Assembly (NCBI GenBank): GCA_040081265.1 | Contig: JBEBGV010000039.1 | Span: 1 to 47,431, forward strand | From: JBEBGV01 sp040081265 | Lineage (GTDB): Bacteria > Acidobacteriota > Vicinamibacteria > Vicinamibacterales > UBA2999 | DNA: 47,431 nt | Reading direction: 5' to 3' | In this document: positions 1-6,993 of the stretch, one piece after another | Numbering within the stretch: position 1 is the stretch's first letter | Layout: each line of letters opens with the position of its first letter | Made by a program: the position numbers and the translations under genes | Notes under the pieces: generated by a model | The model's input: the letters and a program-made list of their open reading frames with translations, nothing else | Told to the model about the DNA's origin: nothing | Databases searched by the model: none

Positions 1-1
1 G

Positions 2-970
2 GCCGCCGAAGCCCGCGAGCGCGAAGCCGCGCTCGCGCGGACACGCGAGAAGGAAGCCGAGGCCGCGGCCAGGACGCGCGCGCAGGAGGCTGCCGAGGAG
101 CAGGAAGGTGAGGCGGCGGCAACAATCGCGGTGGACCGCAAACCGCGGCCAGCAGCGGCCCTCACCCCTGCGGTTGCCGAGCCGCGTCGATCGATTAATC
201 CGGCTTACGTCGGCGGCGCGGCGGCGATTGCCGCGACGATCGTGCTCGCTGTCTGGTTCGCCACCAGCGCGTTTTCCATCCAGCGCCCTGCCCCACCACC
301 CGCCCCGCCGCGCAACCTCGGAGCCGTCGCGAAAAGCGGCGACGTGGTCATACTTCTCGGAGCCACGCCCATCTCTCCAGCGAACACTCCCCCACGACCG
401 GGGGCGAACGCCGGCGACGCCGGCGTTCGCGACGCAGGGGTGCAACCGCCAGGCGAACCGGTGCCCTCAGAAGAGTCGCCGCGCGAGCCGGAGGCGCGTG
501 AGCGCGCGGTGGCTGAAGCCCGCGAGCGGGACGCCGCCGAGGCCCGTGAGCGCGCGGCCACAGCAGCGCGTGAGCGCGAAGCGGCAGAGGCCCGCGAACG
601 CCAGGCGGCCGAAGCCCGGCAACGTGAAGCCGCCGCGCTTGAACGGGCGCAACAGGAACAAGTGGAACGCACGGCCATCGCCGGGCTGCTGGCGCAGTAC
701 GTGGCCGCTTACGAAAGCATGAACGAGGGGCGCATCAGGGCTATCGACCCGTCGTTCAGATCGATTCCCAGCCGCGCCCTGCTGCGAGGCATCGATGTCG
801 AGACGTCAAACGTCAGCCTAAGACTCTCACCCGACATGCAGTCGGCCGACCTGACCTTCACGCAGTCCTTCATCTATCAGTGGGCCCGCGGCGGCGGCGC
901 ACCGGTTTCGTCCGGCACGCTCACCTGGAGGCTGCAGAAGACGGCCAACGGCTGGCAGGTGGCTCGGTGA
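2..970 (+). CDS. Membrane-anchored coiled-coil protein, C-terminal part (5' end outside window)
   Basis: The frame is open to the left edge, so the true start lies upstream; the inner GTG at 131 is not a convincing start because the same coiled-coil coding continues before it. Visible in order: Ala/Glu/Arg-rich coiled coil (AREREAA-type repeats), a basic proline-rich linker, one membrane segment (around AAAIAATIVLAVWF), a Pro-rich linker, a second block of AEARERxAA repeats, and a C-terminal domain of about 100 residues containing LLAQYVAAYESMN and ending in WRLQKTANGWQVAR. That last domain resembles NTF2/SnoaL-like folds found at the end of acidobacterial Ser/Thr kinases, so this may be the tail of a receptor kinase; the kinase domain is not in view. 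Function unknown. It converges on the minus-strand gene that ends at 975, with only 4 bases between. Confidence 0.75.
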   Translation, partial: AAEAREREAALARTREKEAEAAARTRAQEAAEEQEGEAAATIAVDRKPRPAAALTPAVAEPRRSINPAYVGGAAAIAATIVLAVWFATSAFSIQRPAPPPAPPRNLGAVAKSGDVVILLGATPISPANTPPRPGANAGDAGVRDAGVQPPGEPVPSEESPREPEARERAVAEARERDAAEARERAATAAREREAAEARERQAAEARQREAAALERAQQEQVERTAIAGLLAQYVAAYESMNEGRIRAIDPSFRSIPSRALLRGIDVETSNVSLRLSPDMQSADLTFTQSFIYQWARGGGAPVSSGTLTWRLQKTANGWQVAR

Positions 971-974
971 CGAC

Positions 975-2396
975 TCAGAACACATAGTCAAATCCGATCA
1001 CCGGAGTGGGGTTCGACTTCAGGCCCTGATCGTTCATCGGGAAGAGCACGCTCACGTTCAGCAGGAGCGTGCGACCAAGGTTGATCTTCCCGCCGACCAC
1101 GCCGAGCAGCTGCGTCAGGTTTCCGCGGCGCGTCTCGATCACGAACTCGTCGCTGGCTGAAAACGACGCGGTCGGCAGCGTTGCTCCCGGGCCGCGGTTG
1201 ACGTAGGTGGTGGTGGCCGGCGTAAACCGCGGCACCTCTCGAATCGTCCGACCCCGCACGTCGAAGCCGAGGGTGAACCGCGGTGTCGCCGCCACACTCA
1301 GCCCGAAGGTGTAGTTCACTTCGTCGGACACGTTCAAATCGAGCGGATTGCGATTCACACCCGCCGCCGGCGCCCCGAATTGCACTTCGGGATCGTCGAC
1401 ATCGGCGGCGTCTGCGCTCGTCGTGCCGTTCGAGAAGGTGTAACCGAAGTTGACGTGCGGGCTCACCCGCCCGTACTCGCCAGAGCCGATAAACGAGAGG
1501 GTGGCCTGGGTGGCGCCTGTGCCGAGCAGGTCGTTCTCATCGCCAGTCGGCAGACGCAGGTCCAGTCCACCGGCAAACGCCGAGCTGTCGCTGCGGAACA
1601 CGTTGTACTTCGCCCGCAGCAGGATGTCGCCAAGACCGGTGGCAGATCCACTGCCTCCGACAGTCCGGGTGGTCTGACCAAGGCCGTCGAAGCTGTGCAC
1701 CGTGGGCGTGGCTGCGGTCGCGGTGCGCAGGATCTCGCCGGTCACGCTGGCGTTCATCTCGACGCGGACGAACGGGATGGCCACGCCGATGTCGAATCGA
1801 TTGGTCACGCCGTAGTTGGCGAAGAAAGCGCTGGTCCGCGTATCGACCTCGAGCGAAAGCGAGCTGAGCAGCAGGTCGCGCTCGAACTCGGGGAAGAAGT
1901 CGGTCGTGTTCAGCGGAACGCCGGCGCCAGCGGGACAGCAGTTGTTGTGCTGACTGATGAATCGAAGGCGGCCCGAGTCGAGCGACTGGCCCTCGAACGA
2001 ATCGTAGCTGGTGGACTGAAAGGTGTAGCCGAAGTTGAACTTGTTCCGACCGATGGTCAGACCCCGCTCGGCGAACAGCGGCCCGAAGGTGGTGCTGGTC
2101 GGCACCACCTCGCCGCGCTCGTTGACGCTGAACGAGAAGCCGCCGGACGAGGAGGCGAGCGGAAAGGTGGTGAGCTGCGAGGCCAGCGACACGTTCAACT
2201 CGCGCACGGCCAGTGTCAGATTGTCGCCACCGAGAAAGAAGTGCGACTGGTGGTTGACCGTCCCTGACGGGGCGTTGACGGTCACTGAGTCGAACAGTCG
2301 TTTGACCAGTCCGGCGAGCTCCTGGGCCCCGGCGTCTCGCGCCACCCCAGTCACCATCAATGCTGCCGCCAGAATTACGAGTTGTACCGTCCGCAT
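975..2396 (-). CDS. Outer-membrane beta-barrel protein, unknown function
   Basis: The start is placed at the ATG at 2396 rather than the longer open frame (to 2606): it is preceded by AAGGAGAG at good spacing and opens a clear signal peptide (MRTVQLVILAAALMVTGVARDAGAQ). The mature protein (473 aa with signal) is rich in alternating hydrophobic/polar strands and Gly/Asn/Ser turns, and ends in YVF, the terminal aromatic typical of outer-membrane barrels. Phrases such as NRFDIGVAIPFVRVEMNAS and GLGDILLRAKYNVF resemble the transporter-like (MetA-pathway-type) outer-membrane family. No substrate can be named. A TATAGAAT -10-like element lies about 55 bases upstream of the start. No link to the T6SS is visible apart from position. 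Confidence 0.8.
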   Translation of the reverse strand: MRTVQLVILAAALMVTGVARDAGAQELAGLVKRLFDSVTVNAPSGTVNHQSHFFLGGDNLTLAVRELNVSLASQLTTFPLASSSGGFSFSVNERGEVVPTSTTFGPLFAERGLTIGRNKFNFGYTFQSTSYDSFEGQSLDSGRLRFISQHNNCCPAGAGVPLNTTDFFPEFERDLLLSSLSLEVDTRTSAFFANYGVTNRFDIGVAIPFVRVEMNASVTGEILRTATAATPTVHSFDGLGQTTRTVGGSGSATGLGDILLRAKYNVFRSDSSAFAGGLDLRLPTGDENDLLGTGATQATLSFIGSGEYGRVSPHVNFGYTFSNGTTSADAADVDDPEVQFGAPAAGVNRNPLDLNVSDEVNYTFGLSVAATPRFTLGFDVRGRTIREVPRFTPATTTYVNRGPGATLPTASFSASDEFVIETRRGNLTQLLGVVGGKINLGRTLLLNVSVLFPMNDQGLKSNPTPVIGFDYVF

Positions 2397-2449
2397 GTGC
2401 ATCTCTCCTTGGCGTGAAGGCCGTCTGCGGCCCTCAGTTGGAACGCTAG

Positions 2450-2457
2450 ATTCTATA
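2450..2457 (-). promoter_or_regulatory. Possible -10 element of the outer-membrane protein gene
   Basis: On the minus strand the octamer TATAGAAT lies about 55 bases before the ATG at 2396. No good -35 box is seen at the expected spacing. A small GGCCG-tctg-CGGCC hairpin (2419-2432) lies between this element and the ribosome binding site. Confidence 0.3.
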
Positions 2458-2599
2458 TCCCTGCGCAACACGCCACCTCGCCCGTTTGCAGGCAGTCTGC
2501 GGGAGATCCTGCTGTCACTGACGAGGGGCCGGTTCGTCCCCTTGTTCGTCCCCTGGTAAAGGCGCATCGGCGCAGAGAAGAGCGTCCGTTCGGGGTTCA

Positions 2600-2762
2600 G
2601 CACCACTCGCAGTTCCCGTCCGGGCAGACTCTATCAGGTTCTGGCGCGCCAGACGATTCAGTCGAAGGTTCCGGTCAGGTCGCCCCGGGCCTGGCGACAC
2701 CCTTGGCCACGAACAGGACGTTCACACGGCCTCGCCACGTCGCTTTTGTAGGCCAGCCGGGA
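2600..2762 (-). pseudogene. Decayed partial copy of the helical-protein gene at 3808-4899
   Basis: Positions 2600-2728 align with 3746-3877, the last ~70 bases of the helical-protein gene plus ~60 bases beyond its stop. The shared block contains TTCAGTCGAAGGTTCCGGTC and CACGAACAGGACGTTCA. Just past that block, 2731-2758 instead resembles 4196-4226 of the same gene (TCGCCACGTCG, then TAGGCCAGCC). The copy therefore seems to be a gene remnant with about 310 bases deleted. Small indels break the frame near 2691-2700. It is oriented like its intact relative. Together with the flanking promoter region it fills most of the 594-base gap 2397-2990; from 2763 to 2990 I see no gene. Confidence 0.6.
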
Positions 2763-2847
2763 TCGTCAGCCTTTCGAGCGCGTCCCCGCCTGAGCGGGCT
2801 CACGTTTCATGGCCCACCGGAGGTCCGTGTGAGGTGCCGATCTAACC

Positions 2848-2853
2848 TATACT
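2848..2853 (+). promoter_or_regulatory. Possible -10 element (TATACT) for the lipoprotein gene
   Basis: TATACT lies about 140 bases upstream of the lipoprotein start, but the -35 region is poor. The low-GC stretch around it fits a promoter, but this is a weak call. Confidence 0.2.
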
Positions 2854-2990
2854 TCACCGGCGTTGAGCCGCAGGCGCGGCTGGGACACCTCATCCAAGGC
2901 GCAATGAAGCGCTGTTTGGGGCCAGAGGTGCCGAGATTGAGACCTTCAGAAGAGCATCGTTGAACACTGACAGATACCTGTGGAGGGCTT

Positions 2991-3485
2991 GTGACATCAC
3001 GAATCATTGTTGTGGCTCTGACGTGCCTGGCTGGTATTGGGTGTGGCGGCAACGACTCTCCAACGGCTCCCAGCGCTCAAACGCCGACCGCGGCGGCGAT
3101 CACTGCCACTGTCATCCCAAATCCAGTCATCGCCATTGCATGCACGCCCACCACGTGTGCGGCCGGCTTGGAATTTATCGCTTCCTTGAGCGTTCAAATC
3201 TCCGAAACCGCTGGTCTCGGGGGCAATGTCGACTTCGTGAATGTGACGATGCGCAACGCTACTACCGGCGCCGAGATCGGCACCCTCAACTATGGCGCAG
3301 ACGAGTTAATCAGAAGGGCGTCAACGAATCACGTGAACGCCCGAGGCAGCTTGACCATTCCGAATGTTGGAATTGTCTACCGGTTGGCTGGTGGCGGAAG
3401 ACAGGGAACGGTGACGGTGGCTGTTCAGTTCACCGACGATCGGGGGAATCGCCTCAACCAAATTATCTCTGTCCCGGTTGCCTAG
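2991..3485 (+). CDS. Small secreted lipoprotein, unknown function
   Basis: The protein is 164 aa. It starts at a GTG with GGAGGG just upstream and begins with a lipoprotein signal (MTSRIIVVALTCLAGIGC, lipobox LAGIGC, lipidated Cys18), followed by a Ser/Thr/Pro/Ala-rich linker. The remainder looks like a single beta-sandwich of Ig/invasin-like character (repeated V-x-V strands, e.g. GTVTVAVQFTDDRGN). Two further cysteines (IACTPTTC) may form a disulfide. The G+C content looks lower than in its neighbours. The gene sits alone on the plus strand between a decayed effector-gene copy and an IS remnant, which suggests acquired DNA. A periplasm-facing immunity role is conceivable from position only; nothing in the sequence proves it. 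Confidence 0.7.
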   Translation: MTSRIIVVALTCLAGIGCGGNDSPTAPSAQTPTAAAITATVIPNPVIAIACTPTTCAAGLEFIASLSVQISETAGLGGNVDFVNVTMRNATTGAEIGTLNYGADELIRRASTNHVNARGSLTIPNVGIVYRLAGGGRQGTVTVAVQFTDDRGNRLNQIISVPVA

Positions 3486-3526
3486 GCAGATCCAAGGCGA
3501 CCCCGCGTCGGTAGGTCCATTTGTCC

Positions 3527-3744
3527 CAGCGCCTTGGACGTGAATTCAGTGCCGTGGTCCACCGTGATGGCTTTCGGCAGCGGGCGATGCGCCGACAACG
3601 CCTCGAGCGCATCGACGACGCACTGGCCGGTCAGGGCGACATTGGCCTCTATCAGCACACTCTCGCGACTCCATTGATCGATGACCGTCAGCACCCGAAA
3701 CGCCTGTGGGTGACCAGCTGGTCATGCACGAAGTCCATTCGTTC
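3527..3744 (-). pseudogene. IS3-family transposase fragment (integrase core), frameshifted and truncated
   Basis: On the minus strand one frame reads ERMDFVHDQLVTHRRF, and the next frame continues RVLTVIDQWSRESV and ITVDHGTEFTSKAL. These are hallmark stretches of the IS3-type DDE integrase core: the first catalytic Asp in the VIDQWSRE block and the second in VDHGTEF. The frames join across a one-base loss near 3694-3700. The sequence stops matching after TSKAL at 3527, so the region with the catalytic Glu and the C-terminus is missing, as is the N-terminal half. No terminal inverted repeats were found. It is the only mobile-element trace in the window and fills most of the gap 3486-3807. Confidence 0.8.
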
Positions 3745-3807
3745 TGCACCATTCGGAGTTTCCCGTCGGGTGCAGACTTTATCAGGCTCTGCCGCGCCAG
3801 CACCGAT

Positions 3808-4899
3808 TCAGTCGAAGGTTCCGGTCAGGTCGCCCCAGGCCTCGGCGGCATCCTTAGCCACGAACAGGACGTTCAGCCGGCCGAGCATCTTGCCGGCGAC
3901 GACACGCGCTTCCGCCGACACCAGCTTCTGAATCCTGGCGATGTCGGCCAGGCGCGCACCCTGACGTGAGGCGAGTCTGGCGGCCTTCCCTGCCTTCTTG
4001 CCGGCCATCTGCTGCGCGTACTTTGCCGCGAGCGCGCGCAACTGCTTGACCCGTTCGGCCTGGTTGCCACCGGCAAGAATCCTCTGCTCGGCTGCATCAG
4101 AGGCCTTTTCTCCGACTTTTTCCACCATCTCCTCGCCGGTTTCCTTGCCGACGGCGACAACGGTGGCCCCCATGCCTTGATCCCACTTCGTGACTATCGC
4201 CACGTCGATTTCGTAGGCCAGCCAGATGGCGGCGCCGACCGGGCCGGCGGCCAGCGAGGCCGGCGCCAGGAACAGCTCGGAGCTGGCTTTAATCCGCGTG
4301 AGGTTCTTGATGCACTCGGTGGTCGCCTCGATGACCTCACTGTTGATGTCGCGCGCATCCGCATACACGCGCTTGACATCCTGCAGGGCCGATTCGCGCT
4401 CACCAGCGAGGTGCTCGAGATACTTCAAGGTGGCCACTGCTCCCTGCCTGGCCTTCTGGCCGAACAGGACGTCAGCCAGGCGCAGCGCTTCCTTATCCGC
4501 TTCGGCGTCGATGCGCTCCGGACTGCCCGATGTGACCTCCGCCCACCCGGGTTTGCCCTTCCACGGCATCGCCCAGTAGATGAAGTTGAGGACCGGGCTG
4601 TCGTTGTACTCCTGCCACTCGACCCGCGTGTGCTGCGCCATGGCCTTGGCAAGGGCGACCGAGCGGAACAGGCGATCGAGCCGGCGGGGATCGAGGACCA
4701 GCATGCGGACAGTCGTCGGCCGCCGGCTCGGCGCAGCCTCGCCAAAGTCGTTGAGGCCTGCGGTGCCAGGCGAGTCGCCCATCCGGCACTGCTTCTGGTC
4801 CGGATCGGCGGCGTCGTGGTGGCCCAGAGCCCCAGGCGTGCGGGGAGAGCCGACCCGCTGATCGGTCAGCTGAGGACCCGGGAGTCGGGTATCACCCAT
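3808..4899 (-). CDS. Helical protein with one hydrophobic segment, candidate T6SS effector partner
   Basis: 363 aa; I do not recognise the family. The first ~60 residues are Pro/Gly-rich and poorly conserved-looking; an alternative start is Met40 (4782). From residue ~65 on it is mostly helical, with amphipathic helices, a hydrophobic stretch at about 208-236 (LFLAPASLAAGPVGAAIWLA) and then a long charged, Lys/Ala/Glu-rich helical tail. One hydrophobic hairpin inside long amphipathic helices would suit a pore-forming or membrane-inserting toxin, but this is inference. The start lies 6 bases after the stop of the HExxH gene, so the two are translationally linked. It is the last gene of the T6SS strand. 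A decayed copy of its 3' end lies at 2600-2762, a sign of past duplication. Confidence 0.7.
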   Translation of the reverse strand: MGDTRLPGPQLTDQRVGSPRTPGALGHHDAADPDQKQCRMGDSPGTAGLNDFGEAAPSRRPTTVRMLVLDPRRLDRLFRSVALAKAMAQHTRVEWQEYNDSPVLNFIYWAMPWKGKPGWAEVTSGSPERIDAEADKEALRLADVLFGQKARQGAVATLKYLEHLAGERESALQDVKRVYADARDINSEVIEATTECIKNLTRIKASSELFLAPASLAAGPVGAAIWLAYEIDVAIVTKWDQGMGATVVAVGKETGEEMVEKVGEKASDAAEQRILAGGNQAERVKQLRALAAKYAQQMAGKKAGKAARLASRQGARLADIARIQKLVSAEARVVAGKMLGRLNVLFVAKDAAEAWGDLTGTFD

Positions 4900-4905
4900 G
4901 AGGCG

Positions 4906-5469
4906 TCACTGATACAGAGGGTACGCCTTGATGGCCTCGTACAAGGCCTCGCACTCCGTCCACTTCAGCGTGGTCCCGGCCCTGGTCAGCATCTTTCTGG
5001 CGTCGACGATGGCGAACGCGGCGTCATAGATGGCCATCTCGAGCTTGCCGCCGGAGATCGAGGTCCTCATCGCTCGCAGATACATCGCGTCGGCGATGTA
5101 GGCCATCACCTCATCGTGCTGCATCGAAGGCATCTTGAGCCGCGCCACGTCCACCAGCGCGTGTACGGACTCGTGGAAGATGGCGGCCTTCCCGATCGTT
5201 CTGCGCACGACCTCATCGCCGCCGTCGATGGATATCTTGCCGATGATCTTTCGTTCGCCGGGGTCCCACTTGGTGCGGCTGGCAAAAGAGGAATAGGCGG
5301 CACCCAGCGATCCGGTGGACTCCGGGACGATCGCGACGTCCCCGGCGTCAATGGCCTTGGCCACCTTCTCCATCTGCGACTTATTGACGACGATGCCTTC
5401 GATGACGTAATCGATGCGGCTCGCCGGCTCGAGCCGCAGGATTTTGGCGCAGTCGGATGCGAGACTCAT
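4906..5469 (-). CDS. HExxH metallopeptidase-like protein, candidate T6SS effector
   Basis: 187 aa with a good ribosome binding site (AGGGGAAG). The central helix reads AAIFHESVHALVDV, a textbook HExxH zinc site (His99, Glu100, His103). Seventeen residues further on, HDEVMAYIADAMY offers Glu120 as a plausible third ligand, as in gluzincins. The preceding strand-rich part (KIIGKISIDGG) fits the edge strand found before the active-site helix in minimal zincins. There is no signal peptide, which would suit T6SS delivery of a cytosolic protein. Its place downstream of VgrG and PAAR genes, and its tight coupling to the helical protein, make an effector or effector-processing role likely. Substrate unknown; peptidase activity is inferred from the motif only. 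Confidence 0.7.
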   Translation of the reverse strand: MSLASDCAKILRLEPASRIDYVIEGIVVNKSQMEKVAKAIDAGDVAIVPESTGSLGAAYSSFASRTKWDPGERKIIGKISIDGGDEVVRRTIGKAAIFHESVHALVDVARLKMPSMQHDEVMAYIADAMYLRAMRTSISGGKLEMAIYDAAFAIVDARKMLTRAGTTLKWTECEALYEAIKAYPLYQ

Positions 5470-5496
5470 GGCACTTCCCCTCGTGTTTGATCGGCC

Positions 5497-5646
5497 CTAT
5501 CTCTTGAGTAGCTGCTCGATGTAGTCGACGCCCTCCAGCAGGCTATTGACCGATCAATCAACTTGGAGTGGCATCCCCGTTGGCGCCGATGTATAAATCG
5601 AGCGCCAGGATGGGCTGGTCGACGACGGATCGTTGGGGTCACTCAT
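5497..5646 (-). pseudogene. Short reading frame interrupted by in-frame UGA, probably a decayed small gene
   Basis: From an ATG at 5646 the frame reads MSDPNDPSSTSPSWRS and so on to codon 30, then TGA at 5554-5556. It continues in the same frame as SVNSLLEGVDYIEQLLKR to a TAG at 5497-5499. The tail looks like a genuine protein C-terminus and lies 27 bases before the HExxH gene start. A second frame over the same stretch reads QPILALDLYIGANGDATPS, also protein-like, so a frameshift is as likely as a nonsense mutation. Together with the 14-codon frame next to it, this is all I see in the 305-base gap 5470-5774. Confidence 0.35.
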
Positions 5647-5675
5647 CGCCCCCGCGTGTGAGTTTCAGCTTTCTT

Positions 5676-5720
5676 CTACCTCGTGCTTACGTTGCTCATC
5701 GAGAACTTCTTGATAGCCAT
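5676..5720 (-). CDS. Possible 14-residue peptide or 5' remnant of a gene
   Basis: ATG at 5720 is preceded by a good GGAGG at about 7 bases and encodes MAIKKFSMSNVSTR before a TAG. The strong ribosome binding site in front of so short a frame suggests either a leader/small peptide or the 5' remnant of a small gene that has decayed. The surrounding DNA is clearly lower in G+C than the neighbouring T6SS genes. No family recognised. Confidence 0.25.
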   Translation of the reverse strand: MAIKKFSMSNVSTR

Positions 5721-5774
5721 GGTCAGGCCTCCGTGAGACGGTTCGAGAATGGGAAGATGCCGGTGTGCGAATAG

Positions 5775-6077
5775 CTAGTGCGGGTTCGGCTTGGGCCAGT
5801 GAGCAAGGAAGTAGGCAAGTGAGTAGAGCTTCTGCGCAAGGGGGCGGTCAATATCGTCCACCGCTCTGTCAGCCAAAAGGCCGAAATTGTATCGTGCGAG
5901 GTCACTGGCAGAAGGGCACCGGCCACCCCGCGTCGCTTCACGAACGTCCTCAAGCTGTAATTCGATCGATGCGAACCACCGGTTCCCAGGATCGTGCGCC
6001 CGTAGGGCGCTCACGCCTTCCCTAACCTCAGTGAGCAAACGGTCGAATGACTCAACACTATGGGGAATCGGACCCAT
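5775..6077 (-). CDS. Candidate immunity protein for the PAAR-toxin
   Basis: 100 aa, starting 2 bases after the stop of the PAAR-toxin gene, so the two are almost certainly co-translated. It is a small soluble helical protein (MGPIPHSVESFDRLLTEV..., LYSLAYFLAHWPKPNPH at the end) with many acidic residues in the first half. There is no signal peptide or membrane segment, so it would act in the cytoplasm. Size, position directly after a toxin gene and lower G+C (about 58% by hand count at 5941-6000) are typical of immunity genes of T6SS effectors. I do not recognise its family; the immunity role is inferred from context. Confidence 0.65.
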   Translation of the reverse strand: MGPIPHSVESFDRLLTEVREGVSALRAHDPGNRWFASIELQLEDVREATRGGRCPSASDLARYNFGLLADRAVDDIDRPLAQKLYSLAYFLAHWPKPNPH

Positions 6078-6079
6078 TT

Positions 6080-6976
6080 CTACACCCCAAGCACTCCGTC
6101 TCTGACGTTATCGTCGACGACCATTTGGATTCCGCCGCCCGTACAGAGAACTGGGTTTCCGGGATCGGTCCAGTCCTCGACGATTACGTTGGCGGTCGAA
6201 CGAAGGCCCTGACCTGCTGGCATCGCGAATCGCTTCGCAGACCGCGCGCTTCCATTCAGTCCCAACGAGTCTGCGCTCTGACCACCAATAGGGTCAAACC
6301 AGTTTCCCGGCAAGGCACCGCGTCGAACGTATTGCTCCATAACGGCTGGCGGAGGAAAGGCGACTACTTCAACTGGTCTCGTTAAATCGATTCCTCGCAA
6401 AGCACTGTCGCAACGTGTTGCTCCGAGTCCATCCGGATGGCTGTCGTAGAACGAACGAACCAACTTTTCACGACATAGCTGCTGTAACGGCGTGCCCCCC
6501 GGCCGCCTTGCCTCTTCGATCTCGAAGGGTGTCAACGCCGCGTCCGGAGCCGAACCGGCACCACTTGCCGGGCCCGCGGAGGGTGGGCCCGATCCGCCAC
6601 CACCCGCGCCTGCTGTCACTGGCATGGCGCTCTCATCGCCGCCGCCGCTCGACGCGCCCCCCGCTGCCCCGCCGCCGCTGTCACCAATCATCACCGTCGG
6701 GCAACCGAGGACGATCACACCACCGTGCGCGGTGCTATCGCCCATCCGCGCCGCCGGCATGAAATTGATCAAGACCGTCGCCGAACCCTTGACGATGACG
6801 TCTGGCGGGCCCACACACACCGCCATGTCGGAGACTCGCGCGGCCGGCAACCCGCCGATCAGCACCGTCGGAGCGCCCGGCGACAAGATCGGTCCCCCGA
6901 CGTGCGGCACCGGTGGAATGCCCGGTGTCACCATCGGGCAGGTGTGCATATCAGTGAGCCGGGCTGCGGGTGGCAT
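6080..6976 (-). CDS. PAAR-domain T6SS effector with C-terminal polymorphic toxin domain
   Basis: 298 aa. Residues 1-97 form a PAAR repeat domain, the cone that caps VgrG: MPPAARLTDMHTCPM, then PVPHVGGPILSPGAPTVLIG, PAARVSDMAVC, and PAARMGDSTAHGGVI. A Gly/Ser/Ala-rich linker spans about 98-150. The C-terminal domain (about 155-298) contains LPGNWFDPIGGQSADSLGL, a Phe-Ala-Met-Pro turn, IVEDWTDPGNP and TGGGIQMVV. From memory this resembles a polymorphic-toxin family (the type 46 group), whose catalysis I cannot confirm. The coding DNA changes from about 78% G+C in the linker (6541-6600) to 58-60% in the toxin part (6121-6300), consistent with a swapped-in toxin tip. It follows vgrG by 17 bases and is followed by its likely immunity gene. 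Confidence 0.88.
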   Translation of the reverse strand: MPPAARLTDMHTCPMVTPGIPPVPHVGGPILSPGAPTVLIGGLPAARVSDMAVCVGPPDVIVKGSATVLINFMPAARMGDSTAHGGVIVLGCPTVMIGDSGGGAAGGASSGGGDESAMPVTAGAGGGGSGPPSAGPASGAGSAPDAALTPFEIEEARRPGGTPLQQLCREKLVRSFYDSHPDGLGATRCDSALRGIDLTRPVEVVAFPPPAVMEQYVRRGALPGNWFDPIGGQSADSLGLNGSARSAKRFAMPAGQGLRSTANVIVEDWTDPGNPVLCTGGGIQMVVDDNVRDGVLGV

Positions 6977-6993
6977 CGTTGTCTCTCACAAGG

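Noticed and set aside
1380..2267. Plus-strand open frame opposite the outer-membrane protein
   Set aside because: The minus-strand protein has a signal peptide, Shine-Dalgarno and C-terminal Phe; the plus frame has none of these.
2703..2963. Plus-strand frame of 86 codons between the outer-membrane gene and the lipoprotein
   Set aside because: It reads through the decayed gene copy and has no protein-like features; an 81-codon minus frame over the same stretch is no better.
3527..3744. Active insertion sequence
   Set aside because: Only part of the integrase core remains, with a frameshift, no catalytic Glu region and no terminal repeats.
4177..5490. Plus-strand open frame of 437 codons over the effector pair
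   Set aside because: The minus-strand HExxH protein carries a real motif and good ribosome binding site; the plus-strand product is Arg/Asp/His-rich with no features.
5554..5556. Selenocysteine at the in-frame UGA of the short frame
   Set aside because: No Cys context, no SECIS-like hairpin seen directly after the UGA, and an alternative frame suggests ordinary decay.
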